Assembly: GCA_001643675.2 (NCBI GenBank)
Contig: LSRY02000082.1
Coordinates: 2,501 to 46,400, forward strand
DNA: 43,900 bases
Direction of reading: 5' to 3'
Origin: Monocercomonoides exilis
Lineage: Eukaryota > Preaxostyla > Oxymonadida > Polymastigidae
Shown here: positions 1 through 13,400 of the stretch, piece by piece
How positions within the stretch are numbered: position 1 is the stretch's first letter
Layout: each line of letters starts with the position of its first letter
The notes under the pieces: model-generated
What the model saw: only the letters and a program-made list of their open reading frames with translations
What the model was told of the DNA's origin: nothing
Database searches by the model: none
Program-made: the position numbers and the translations under genes

Positions 1-1079
1 TAACCCTAACCCTAACCCTAACCCTAACCCTAACCCTAACCCTAACCCTAACCCTAACCCTAACCCTAACCCTAACCCTAACCCTAACCCTAACCCTAAC
101 CCTAACCCTAACCCTAACCCTAACCCTAACCCTAACCCTAACCCTAACCCTAACCCTAACCCTAACCCTAACCCTAACCCTAACCCTAACCCTAACCCTA
201 ACCCTAACCCTAACCCTAACCCTAACCCTAACCCTAACCCTAACCCTAACCCTAACCCTAACCCTAACCCTAACCCTAACCCTAACCCTAACCCTAACCT
301 AACCCTAACCCTAACCCTAACCCTAACCCTAACCCTAACCCTAACCCTAACCCTAACCCTAACCCTAACCCTAACCCTAACCCTAACCCTAACCCTAACC
401 CTAACCCTAACCCTAACCCTAACCCTAACCCTAACCCTAACCCTAACCCTAACCCTAACCCTAACCCTAACCCTAACCCTAACCCTAACCCTAACCCTAA
501 CCCTAACCCTAACCCTAACCCTAACCCTAACCCTAACCCTAACCCTAACCCTAACCCTAACCCTAACCCTAACCCTAACCCTAACCCTAACCCTAACCCT
601 AACCCTAACCCTAACCCTAACCCTAACCCTAACCCTAACCCTAACCCTAACCCTAACCCTAACCCTAACCCTAACCCTAACCCTAACCCTAACCCTAACC
701 TAACCCTAACCCTAACCCTAACCCTAACCCTAACCCTAACCCTAACCCTAACCCTAACCCTAACCCTAACCCTAACCCTAACCCTAACCCTAACCCTAAC
801 CCTAACCCTAACCCTAACCCTAACCCTAACCCTAACCCTAACCCTAACCCTAACCCTAACCCTAACCCTAACCCTAACCCTAACCCTAACCCTAACCCTA
901 ACCCTAACCCTAACCCTAACCCTAACCCTAACCTAACCCTAACCCTAACCCTAACCCTAACCTAACCCTAACCCTAACCCTAACCCTAACCCTAACCCTA
1001 ACCCTAACCCTAACCCTAACCCTAACCCTAACCTAACCTAACCTAACCCTAACCTAACCTAACCCTAACCTAACCCTAA
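1..1079. repeat. Terminal telomere array, (CCCTAA)n / (TTAGGG)n
   Basis: About 180 head-to-tail CCCTAA units start at base 1, so the C-rich strand reads 5'->3' into the chromosome and the true end lies at or left of base 1. The array is nearly perfect for its first 900 bases. Isolated CCTAA units lacking one C occur near 296, 696, 931 and 959. Between about 1030 and 1079 short CCTAA and CCCTAA units mix freely. Degeneration toward the inner edge is normal for telomeres, because the outer part is renewed by telomerase. The motif is shared by animals, most fungi and many protists, so it does not identify the lineage. Confidence 0.98.
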
Positions 1080-1372
1080 CCTCGGATCCTAACCCTAACC
1101 AAAACCGATAATTTTGCCTAACCAACCCTAAATAACCCTAACCCTAACCCTAACCCTAACTTAACAAACCCTAACCCTAGTTGCTAACCCTAACCCTAAC
1201 AATTGGCGAACACAACCTAACCCTAACCACCCCAAACCCTAACCCTAACCCTAAGGAAAAATAACCTGAAAAACCCTAACCCTAACTGAAAATGAAAATA
1301 TTTTTTTAACCTAACCTAAGAATAACCAGACAACAAAAAGAACCTAACCCTAATAACAAAACCTAACCCTAA
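1080..1372. repeat. Telomere/satellite mosaic: one satellite monomer interrupted by CCCTAA units
   Basis: Short blocks matching the adjacent satellite appear in correct monomer order, separated by one to several CCCTAA units. In order I see: CCTCGGATC, an AAAA-CGATA-ATTTTGCCT remnant, TTGCT, ACAATTGGCGA, ACCCCAAA, GGAAAAAT, CTGAAAAA, a TGAAAATATTTTTTTA block, CCAGACAACAAAAAGAA, ACAAAA, then clean satellite. The distance between the two CCTCGGATC marks (1080 and 1401) is 321 bp against about 354 bp for a normal monomer. Either the telomere begins at different points in different molecules and the consensus has blended them, or repeats were really exchanged within one monomer. Confidence 0.85.
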
Positions 1373-1422
1373 AAATAAAAACAAATTGCACCTTTCAAAA
1401 CCTCGGATCGTCAATTCTGAGC

Positions 1423-1442
1423 AAAATCGATAGATTTTGCCT
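1423..1442. repeat. Hairpin inside the satellite unit (first copy shown)
   Basis: GCAAAATC and GATTTTGC form a perfect 8-bp stem around the loop GATA, with an ATCGAT core. The element occurs in essentially every one of the ~85 monomers. A second, smaller inverted repeat, GTTGC-TGC-GCAAC, lies about 90 bp further on. They may be structural or protein-binding sites, or carry no function. No role can be read from the sequence. Confidence 0.8.
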
Positions 1443-4400
1443 GCCAACACAAAAAAAATAAAAATTTAAAAAATTGCATAAAAATAACTTACAAACCGAA
1501 TTGAATGCGAGTTGCTGCGCAACGTGTAACAATTGGCGACACACACATATCGCTCGCCTCCACCCCAAATGCTCACCCCTTTTCTGATAAAGAAGGAAAA
1601 ATGACTGAAAAAGGGGGTCATTCAGATAGACTGAAAAATGAAAATATTTTTTTTAAAAAGAAAGAATGACCAGACAACAAAAAGAATGTGTGTTTGGGAG
1701 GTGTTATGACAAAAGTTAAAAAAGAAAAATAAAAACAAATTGCACCTTTCAAAACCTCGGATCGTCAATTCTGAGCAAAATCGATAGATTTTGCCTGCCA
1801 ACACAAAAAAATAAAAATTTAAAAAAATTGCATAAAAATAACTTACAAACCGAATTGAATGCGAGTTGCTGCGCAACGTGTAACAATTGGCGACACACAC
1901 ATATCGCTCGCCTCCACCCCAAATGCTCACCCCTTTTCTGATAAAGAAGGAAAAATGACTGAAAAAGGGGGTCATTCAGATAGACTGAAAAAATGAAAAT
2001 ATTTTTTTAAAAAGAAAGAATGACCAGACAACAAAAAGAATGTGTGTTTGGGAGGTGTTATGACAAAAGTTAAAAAAGAAAAATAAAAACAAATTGCACC
2101 TTTCAAAACCTCGGATCGTCAATTCTGAGCAAAATCGATAGATTTTGCCTGCCAACACAAAAAAAATAAAAATTTAAAAAATTGCATAAAAATAACTTAC
2201 AAACCGAATTGAATGCGAGTTGCTGCGCAACGTGTAACAATTGGCGACACACACATATCGCTCGCCTCCACCCCAAATGCTCACCCCTTTTCTGATAAAG
2301 AAGGAAAAATGACTGAAAAAGGGGGTCATTCAGATAGACTGAAAAAATGAAAATATTTTTTTTAAAAAAGAAAGAATGACCAGACAACAAAAAGAATGTG
2401 TGTTTGGGAGGTGTTATGACAAAAGTTAAAAAGAAAAATAAAAACAAATTGCACCTTTCAAAACCTCGGATCGTTAATTCTGAGCAAAATCGATAGATTT
2501 TGCCTGCCAACACAAAAAAATAAAAATTTAAAAAAATTGCATAAAAATAACTTACAAACCGAATTGAATGCGAGTTGCTGCGCAACGTGTAACAATTGGC
2601 GACACACACATATCGCTCGCCTCCACCCCAAATGCTCACCCCTTTTCTGATAAAGAAGGAAAAAATGACTGAAAAAGGGGGTCATTCAGATAGACTGAAA
2701 AAATGAAAATATTTTTTTTAAAAAAGAAAGAATGACCAGACAACAAAAAGAATGTGTGTTTGGGAGGTGTTATGACAAAAGTTAAAAAAGAAAAATAAAA
2801 ACAAATTGCACCTTTCAAAACCTCGGATCGTCAATTCTGAGCAAAATCGATAGATTTTGCCTGCCAACACAAAAAAATAAAAATTTAAAAAAATTGCATA
2901 AAAATAACTTACAAACCGAATTGAATGCGAGTTGCTGCGCAACGTGTAACAATTGGCGACACACACATATCGCTCGCCTCCACCCCAAATGCTCACCCCT
3001 TTTCTGATAAAGAAGGAAAAAATGACTGAAAAAGGGGGTCATTCAGATAGACTGAAAAATGAAAATATTTTTTTTTAAAAAAGAAAGAATGACCAGACAA
3101 CAAAAAGAATGTGTGTTTGGGAGGTGTTATGACAAAAGTTAAAAAAGAAAAATAAAAACAAATTGCACCTTTCAAAACCTCGGATCGTCAATTCTGAGCA
3201 AAATCGATAGATTTTGCCTGCCAACACAAAAAAAATAAAAATTTAAAAAATTGCATAAAAATAACTTACAAACCGAATTGAATGCGAGTTGCTGCGCAAC
3301 GTGTAACAATTGGCGACACACACATATCGCTCGCCTCCACCCCAAATGCTCACCCCTTTTCTGATAAAGAAGGAAAAATGACTGAAAAAGGGGGTCATTC
3401 AGATAGACTGAAAAAATGAAAATATTTTTTTAAAAAGAAAGAATGACCAGACAACAAAAAGAATGTGTGTTTGGGAGGTGTTATGACAAAAGTTAAAAAA
3501 GAAAAATAAAAACAAATTGCACCTTTCAAAACCTCGGATCGTCAATTCTGAGCAAAATCGATAGATTTTGCCTGCCAACACAAAAAAAATAAAAATTTAA
3601 AAAATTGCATAAAAATAACTTACAAACCGAATTGAATGCGAGTTGCTGCGCAACGTGTAACAATTGGCGACACACACATATCGCTCGCCTCCACCCCAAA
3701 TGCTCACCCCTTTTCTGATAAAGAAGGAAAAATGACTGAAAAAGGGGGTCATTCAGATAGACTGAAAAATGAAAATATTTTTTTTTAAAAAAGAAAGAAT
3801 GACCAGACAACAAAAAGAATGTGTGTTTGGGAGGTGTTATGACAAAAGTTAAAAAAGAAAAATAAAAACAAATTGCACCTTTCAAAACCTCGGATCGTTA
3901 ATTCTGAGCAAAATCGATAGATTTTGCCTGCCAACACAAAAAAAATAAAAATTTAAAAAATTGCATAAAAATAACTTACAAACCGAATTGAATGCGAGTT
4001 GCTGCGCAACGTGTAACAATTGGCGACACACACATATCGCTCGCCTCCACCCCAAATGCTCACCCCTTTTCTGATAAAGAAGGAAAAATGACTGAAAAAG
4101 GGGGTCATTCAGATAGACTGAAAAAATGAAAATATTTTTTTTAAAAAAGAAAGAATGACCAGACAACAAAAAGAATGTGTGTTTGGGAGGTGTTATGACA
4201 AAAGTTAAAAAAGAAAAATAAAAACAAATTGCACCTTTCAAAACCTCGGATCGTCAATTCTGAGCAAAATCGATAGATTTTGCCTGCCAACACAAAAAAA
4301 TAAAAATTTAAAAAAATTGCATAAAAATAACTTACAAACCGAATTGAATGCGAGTTGCTGCGCAACGTGTAACAATTGGCGACACACACATATCGCTCGC

Positions 4401-7400
4401 CTCCACCCCAAATGCTCACCCCTTTTCTGATAAAGAAGGAAAAAATGACTGAAAAAGGGGGTCATTCAGATAGACTGAAAAAATGAAAATATTTTTTTTA
4501 AAAAAGAAAGAATGACCAGACAACAAAAAGAATGTGTGTTTGGGAGGTGTTATGACAAAAGTTAAAAAAGAAAAATAAAAACAAATTGCACCTTTCAAAA
4601 CCTCGGATCGTCAATTCTGAGCAAAATCGATAGATTTTGCCTGCCAACACAAAAAAAATAAAAATTTAAAAAATTGCATAAAAATAACTTACAAACCGAA
4701 TTGAATGCGAGTTGCTGCGCAACGTGTAACAATTGGCGACACACACATATCGCTCGCCTCCACCCCAAATGCTCACCCCTTTTCTGATAAAGAAGGAAAA
4801 ATGACTGAAAAAGGGGGTCATTCAGATAGACTGAAAAATGAAAATATTTTTTTTAAAAAAGAAAGAATGACCAGACAACAAAAAGAATGTGTGTTTGGGA
4901 GGTGTTATGACAAAAGTTAAAAAAGAAAAATAAAAACAAATTGCACCTTTCAAAACCTCGGATCGTCAATTCTGAGCAAAATCGATAGATTTTGCCTGCC
5001 AACACAAAAAAAATAAAAATTTAAAAAATTGCATAAAAATAACTTACAAACCGAATTGAATGCGAGTTGCTGCGCAACGTGTAACAATTGGCGACACACA
5101 CATATCGCTCGCCTCCACCCCAAATGCTCACCCCTTTTCTGATAAAGAAGGAAAAAATGACTGAAAAAGGGGGTCATTCAGATAGACTGAAAAATGAAAA
5201 TATTTTTTTAAAAAAGAAAGAATGACCAGACAACAAAAAGAATGTGTGTTTGGGAGGTGTTATGACAAAAGTTAAAAAAGAAAAATAAAAACAAATTGCA
5301 CCTTTCAAAACCTCGGATCGTTAATTCTGAGCAAAATCGATAGATTTTGCCTGCCAACACAAAAAAAATAAAAATTTAAAAAATTGCATAAAAATAACTT
5401 ACAAACCGAATTGAATGCGAGTTGCTGCGCAACGTGTAACAATTGGCGACACACACATATCGCTCGCCTCCACCCCAAATGCTCACCCCTTTTCTGATAA
5501 AGAAGGAAAAATGACTGAAAAAGGGGGTCATTCAGATAGACTGAAAAAATGAAAATATTTTTTTAAAAAAGAAAGAATGACCAGACAACAAAAAGAATGT
5601 GTGTTTGGGAGGTGTTATGACAAAAGTTAAAAAAGAAAAATAAAAACAAATTGCACCTTTCAAAACCTCGGATCGTCAATTCTGAGCAAAATCGATAGAT
5701 TTTGCCTGCCAACACAAAAAAAATAAAAATTTAAAAAATTGCATAAAAATAACTTACAAACCGAATTGAATGCGAGTTGCTGCGCAACGTGTAACAATTG
5801 GCGACACACACATATCGCTCGCCTCCACCCCAAATGCTCACCCCTTTTCTGATAAAGAAGGAAAAATGACTGAAAAAGGGGGTCATTCAGATAGACTGAA
5901 AAAATGAAAATATTTTTTTAAAAAAGAAAGAATGACCAGACAACAAAAAGAATGTGTGTTTGGGAGGTGTTATGACAAAAGTTAAAAAAGAAAAATAAAA
6001 ACAAATTGCACCTTTCAAAACCTCGGATCGTCAATTCTGAGCAAAATCGATAGATTTTGCCTGCCAACACAAAAAAAATAAAAATTTAAAAAATTGCATA
6101 AAAATAACTTACAAACCGAATTGAATGCGAGTTGCTGCGCAACGTGTAACAATTGGCGACACACACATATCGCTCGCCTCCACCCCAAATGCTCACCCCT
6201 TTTCTGATAAAGAAGGAAAAATGACTGAAAAAGGGGGTCATTCAGATAGACTGAAAAATGAAAATATTTTTTTAAAAAAGAAAGAATGACCAGACAACAA
6301 AAAGAATGTGTGTTTGGGAGGTGTTATGACAAAAGTTAAAAAAGAAAAATAAAAACAAATTGCACCTTTCAAAACCTCGGATCGTCAATTCTGAGCAAAA
6401 TCGATAGATTTTGCCTGCCAACACAAAAAAAATAAAAATTTAAAAAAATTGCATAAAAATAACTTACAAACCGAATTGAATGCGAGTTGCTGCGCAACGT
6501 GTAACAATTGGCGACACACACATATCGCTCGCCTCCACCCCAAATGCTCACCCCTTTTCTGATAAAGAAGGAAAAATGACTGAAAAAGGGGGTCATTCAG
6601 ATAGACTGAAAAATGAAAATATTTTTTTTTAAAAAAGAAAGAATGACCAGACAACAAAAAGAATGTGTGTTTGGGAGGTGTTATGACAAAAGTTAAAAAA
6701 GAAAAATAAAAACAAATTGCACCTTTCAAAACCTCGGATCGTCAATTCTGAGCAAAATCGATAGATTTTGCCTGCCAACACAAAAAAAATAAAAATTTAA
6801 AAAATTGCATAAAAATAACTTACAAACCGAATTGAATGCGAGTTGCTGCGCAACGTGTAACAATTGGCGACACACACATATCGCTCGCCTCCACCCCAAA
6901 TGCTCACCCCTTTTCTGATAAAGAAGGAAAAAATGACTGAAAAAGGGGGTCATTCAGATAGACTGAAAAAATGAAAATATTTTTTTAAAAAAGAAAGAAT
7001 GACCAGACAACAAAAAGAATGTGTGTTTGGGAGGTGTTATGACAAAAGTTAAAAAAGAAAAATAAAAACAAATTGCACCTTTCAAAACCTCGGATCGTCA
7101 ATTCTGAGCAAAATCGATAGATTTTGCCTGCCAACACAAAAAAATAAAAATTTAAAAAATTGCATAAAAATAACTTACAAACCGAATTGAATGCGAGTTG
7201 CTGCGCAACGTGTAACAATTGGCGACACACACATATCGCTCGCCTCCACCCCAAATGCTCACCCCTTTTCTGATAAAGAAGGAAAAATGACTGAAAAAGG
7301 GGGTCATTCAGATAGACTGAAAAAATGAAAATATTTTTTTAAAAAGAAAGAATGACCAGACAACAAAAAGAATGTGTGTTTGGGAGGTGTTATGACAAAA

Positions 7401-10400
7401 GTTAAAAAAGAAAAATAAAAACAAATTGCACCTTTCAAAACCTCGGATCGTCAATTCTGAGCAAAATCGATAGATTTTGCCTGCCAACACAAAAAAAATA
7501 AAAATTTAAAAAATTGCATAAAAATAACTTACAAACCGAATTGAATGCGAGTTGCTGCGCAACGTGTAACAATTGGCGACACACACATATCGCTCGCCTC
7601 CACCCCAAATGCTCACCCCTTTTCTGATAAAGAAGGAAAAATGACTGAAAAAGGGGGTCATTCAGATAGACTGAAAAATGAAAATATTTTTTTAAAAAAG
7701 AAAGAATGACCAGACAACAAAAAGAATGTGTGTTTGGGAGGTGTTATGACAAAAGTTAAAAAAGAAAAATAAAAACAAATTGCACCTTTCAAAACCTCGG
7801 ATCGTCAATTCTGAGCAAAATCGATAGATTTTGCCTGCCAACACAAAAAAAATAAAAATTTAAAAAATTGCATAAAAATAACTTACAAACCGAATTGAAT
7901 GCGAGTTGCTGCGCAACGTGTAACAATTGGCGACACACACATATCGCTCGCCTCCACCCCAAATGCTCACCCCTTTTCTGATAAAGAAGGAAAAATGACT
8001 GAAAAAGGGGGTCATTCAGATAGACTGAAAAATGAAAATATTTTTTTTAAAAAAGAAAGAATGACCAGACAACAAAAAGAATGTGTGTTTGGGAGGTGTT
8101 ATGACAAAAGTTAAAAAAGAAAAATAAAAACAAATTGCACCTTTCAAAACCTCGGATCGTCAATTCTGAGCAAAATCGATAGATTTTGCCTGCCAACACA
8201 AAAAAATAAAAATTTAAAAAAATTGCATAAAAATAACTTACAAACCGAATTGAATGCGAGTTGCTGCGCAACGTGTAACAATTGGCGACACACACATATC
8301 GCTCGCCTCCACCCCAAATGCTCACCCCTTTTCTGATAAAGAAGGAAAAAATGACTGAAAAAGGGGGTCATTCAGATAGACTGAAAAAATGAAAATATTT
8401 TTTTTAAAAAAGAAAGAATGACCAGACAACAAAAAGAATGTGTGTTTGGGAGGTGTTATGACAAAAGTTAAAAAAGAAAAATAAAAACAAATTGCACCTT
8501 TCAAAACCTCGGATCGTTAATTCTGAGCAAAATCGATAGATTTTGCCTGCCAACACAAAAAAAATAAAAATTTAAAAAATTGCATAAAAATAACTTACAA
8601 ACCGAATTGAATGCGAGTTGCTGCGCAACGTGTAACAATTGGCGACACACACATATCGCTCGCCTCCACCCCAAATGCTCACCCCTTTTCTGATAAAGAA
8701 GGAAAAAATGACTGAAAAAGGGGGTCATTCAGATAGACTGAAAAAATGAAAATATTTTTTTAAAAAGAAAGAATGACCAGACAACAAAAAGAATGTGTGT
8801 TTGGGAGGTGTTATGACAAAAGTTAAAAAAGAAAAATAAAAACAAATTGCACCTTTCAAAACCTCGGATCGTCAATTCTGAGCAAAATCGATAGATTTTG
8901 CCTGCCAACACAAAAAAAATAAAAATTTAAAAAATTGCATAAAAATAACTTACAAACCGAATTGAATGCGAGTTGCTGCGCAACGTGTAACAATTGGCGA
9001 CACACACATATCGCTCGCCTCCACCCCAAATGCTCACCCCTTTTCTGATAAAGAAGGAAAAAATGACTGAAAAAGGGGGTCATTCAGATAGACTGAAAAA
9101 TGAAAATATTTTTTTTTAAAAAAGAAAGAATGACCAGACAACAAAAAGAATGTGTGTTTGGGAGGTGTTATGACAAAAGTTAAAAAAGAAAAATAAAAAC
9201 AAATTGCACCTTTCAAAACCTCGGATCGTCAATTCTGAGCAAAATCGATAGATTTTGCCTGCCAACACAAAAAAAATAAAAATTTAAAAAATTGCATAAA
9301 AATAACTTACAAACCGAATTGAATGCGAGTTGCTGCGCAACGTGTAACAATTGGCGACACACACATATCGCTCGCCTCCACCCCAAATGCTCACCCCTTT
9401 TCTGATAAAGAAGGAAAAAATGACTGAAAAAGGGGGTCATTCAGATAGACTGAAAAAATGAAAATATTTTTTTTAAAAAAGAAAGAATGACCAGACAACA
9501 AAAAGAATGTGTGTTTGGGAGGTGTTATGACAAAAGTTAAAAAAGAAAAATAAAAACAAATTGCACCTTTCAAAACCTCGGATCGTCAATTCTGAGCAAA
9601 ATCGATAGATTTTGCCTGCCAACACAAAAAAATAAAAATTTAAAAAAATTGCATAAAAATAACTTACAAACCGAATTGAATGCGAGTTGCTGCGCAACGT
9701 GTAACAATTGGCGACACACACATATCGCTCGCCTCCACCCCAAATGCTCACCCCTTTTCTGATAAAGAAGGAAAAAATGACTGAAAAAGGGGGTCATTCA
9801 GATAGACTGAAAAAATGAAAATATTTTTTTTAAAAAAGAAAGAATGACCAGACAACAAAAAGAATGTGTGTTTGGGAGGTGTTATGACAAAAGTTAAAAA
9901 AGAAAAATAAAAACAAATTGCACCTTTCAAAACCTCGGATCGTCAATTCTGAGCAAAATCGATAGATTTTGCCTGCCAACACAAAAAAAAATAAAAATTT
10001 AAAAAAATTGCATAAAAATAACTTACAAACCGAATTGAATGCGAGTTGCTGCGCAACGTGTAACAATTGGCGACACACACATATCGCTCGCCTCCACCCC
10101 AAATGCTCACCCCTTTTCTGATAAAGAAGGAAAAAATGACTGAAAAAGGGGGTCATTCAGATAGACTGAAAAAATGAAAATATTTTTTTAAAAAGAAAGA
10201 ATGACCAGACAACAAAAAGAATGTGTGTTTGGGAGGTGTTATGACAAAAGTTAAAAAAGAAAAATAAAAACAAATTGCACCTTTCAAAACCTCGGATCGT
10301 CAATTCTGAGCAAAATCGATAGATTTTGCCTGCCAACACAAAAAAAATAAAAATTTAAAAAATTGCATAAAAATAACTTACAAACCGAATTGAATGCGAG

Positions 10401-13400
10401 TTGCTGCGCAACGTGTAACAATTGGCGACACACACATATCGCTCGCCTCCACCCCAAATGCTCACCCCTTTTCTGATAAAGAAGGAAAAAATGACTGAAA
10501 AAGGGGTCATTCAGATAGACTGAAAAAATGAAAATATTTTTTTTAAAAAAGAAAGAATGACCAGACAACAAAAAGAATGTGTGTTTGGGAGGTGTTATGA
10601 CAAAAGTTAAAAAAGAAAAATAAAAACAAATTGCACCTTTCAAAACCTCGGATCGTCAATTCTGAGCAAAATCGATAGATTTTGCCTGCCAACACAAAAA
10701 AATAAAAATTTAAAAAAATTGCATAAAAATAACTTACAAACCGAATTGAATGCGAGTTGCTGCGCAACGTGTAACAATTGGCGACACACACATATCGCTC
10801 GCCTCCACCCCAAATGCTCACCCCTTTTCTGATAAAGAAGGAAAAAATGACTGAAAAAGGGGGTCATTCAGATAGACTGAAAAATGAAAATATTTTTTTA
10901 AAAAGAAAGAATGACCAGACAACAAAAAGAATGTGTGTTTGGGAGGTGTTATGACAAAAGTTAAAAAAGAAAAATAAAAACAAATTGCACCTTTCAAAAC
11001 CTCGGATCGTCGAATTCTGAGCAAAATCGATAGATTTTGCCTGCCAACACAAAAAAAAATAAAAATTTAAAAAATTGCATAAAAATAACTTACAAACCGA
11101 ATTGAATGCGAGTTGCTGCGCAACGTGTAACAATTGGCGACACACACATATCGCTCGCCTCCACCCCAAATGCTCACCCCTTTTCTGATAAAGAAGGAAA
11201 AATGACTGAAAAGGGGGTCATTCAGATAGACTGAAAAATGAAAATATTTTTTTAAAAAAGAAAGAATGACCAGACAACAAAAAGAATGTGTGTTTGGGAG
11301 GTGTTATGACAAAAGTTAAAAAAGAAAAATAAAAACAAATTGCACCTTTCAAAACCTCGGATCGTCAATTCTGAGCAAAATCGATAGATTTTGCCTGCCA
11401 ACACAAAAAATAAAAATTTAAAAAATTGCATAAAAATAACTTACAAACCGAATTGAATGCGAGTTGCTGCGCAACGTGTAACAATTGGCGACACACACAT
11501 ATCGCTCGCCTCCACCCCAAATGCTCACCCCTTTTCTGATAAAGAAGGAAAAATGACTGAAAAAGGGGTCATTCAGATAGACTGAAAAATGAAAATATTT
11601 TTTTAAAAAGAAAGAATGACCAGACAACAAAAAGAATGTGTGTTTGGGAGGTGTTATGACAAAAGTTAAAAAAGAAAAATAAAAACAAATTGCACCTTTC
11701 AAAACCTCGGATCGTCAATTCTGAGCAAAATCGATAGATTTTGCCTGCCAACACAAAAAAAAATAAAAATTTAAAAAATTGCATAAAAATAACTTACAAA
11801 CCGAATTGAATGCGAGTTGCTGCGCAACGTGTAACAATTGGCGACACACACATATCGCTCGCCTCCACCCCAAATGCTCACCCCTTTTCTGATAAAGAAG
11901 GAAAAATGACTGAAAAAGGGGGTCATTCAGATAGACTGAAAAAATGAAAATATTTTTTTAAAAAGAAAGAATGACCAGACAACAAAAAGAATGTGTGTTT
12001 GGGAGGTGTTATGACAAAAGTTAAAAAAGAAAAATAAAAACAAATTGCACCTTTCAAAACCTCGGATCGTCAATTCTGAGCAAAATCGATAGATTTTGCC
12101 TGCCAACACAAAAAAATAAAAATTTAAAAAATTGCATAAAAATAACTTACAAACCGAATTGAATGCGAGTTGCTGCGCAACGTGTAACAATTGGCGACAC
12201 ACACATATCGCTCGCCTCCACCCCAAATGCTCACCCCTTTTCTGATAAAGAAGGAAAAAATGACTGAAAAAGGGGGTCATTCAGATAGACTGAAAAAATG
12301 AAAATATTTTTTTAAAAAGAAAGAATGACCAGACAACAAAAAGAATGTGTGTTTGGGAGGTGTTATGACAAAAGTTAAAAAAGAAAAATAAAAACAAATT
12401 GCACCTTTCAAAACCTCGGATCGTCAATTCTGAGCAAAATCGATAGATTTTGCCTGCCAACACAAAAAATAAAAATTTAAAAAATTGCATAAAAATAACT
12501 TACAAACCGAATTGAATGCGAGTTGCTGCGCAACGTGTAACAATTGGCGACACACACATATCGCTCGCCTCCACCCCAAATGCTCACCCCTTTTCTGATA
12601 AAGAAGGAAAAATGACTGAAAAAGGGGGTCATTCAGATAGACTGAAAAATGAAAATATTTTTTTAAAAAAGAAAGAATGACCAGACAACAAAAAGAATGT
12701 GTGTTTGGGAGGTGTTATGACAAAAGTTAAAAAAGAAAAATAAAAACAAATTGCACCTTTCAAAACCTCGGATCGTCAATTCTGAGCAAAATCGATAGAT
12801 TTTGCCTGCCAACACAAAAAATAAAAATTTAAAAAATTGCATAAAAATAACTTACAAACCGAATTGAATGCGAGGTTGCTGCGCAACGTGTAACAATTGG
12901 CGACACACACATATCGCTCGCCTCCACCCCAAATGCTCACCCCTTTTCTGATAAAGAAGGAAAAATGACTGAAAAAGGGGGTCATTCAGATAGACTGAAA
13001 AATGAAAATATTTTTTTAAAAAAGAAAGAATGACCAGACAACAAAAAGAATGTGTGTTTGGGAGGTGTTATGACAAAAGTTAAAAAAGAAAAATAAAAAC
13101 AAATTGCACCTTTCAAAACCTCGGATCGTTAATTCTGAGCAAAATCGATAGATTTTGCCTGCCAACACAAAAAAATAAAAATTTAAAAAATTGCATAAAA
13201 ATAACTTACAAACCGAATTGAATGCGAGTTGCTGCGCAACGTGTAACAATTGGCGACACACACATATCGCTCGCCTCCACCCCAAATGCTCACCCCTTTT
13301 CTGATAAAGAAGGAAAAATGACTGAAAAAGGGGGTCATTCAGATAGACTGAAAAAATGAAAATATTTTTTTAAAAAGAAAGAATGACCAGACAACAAAAA

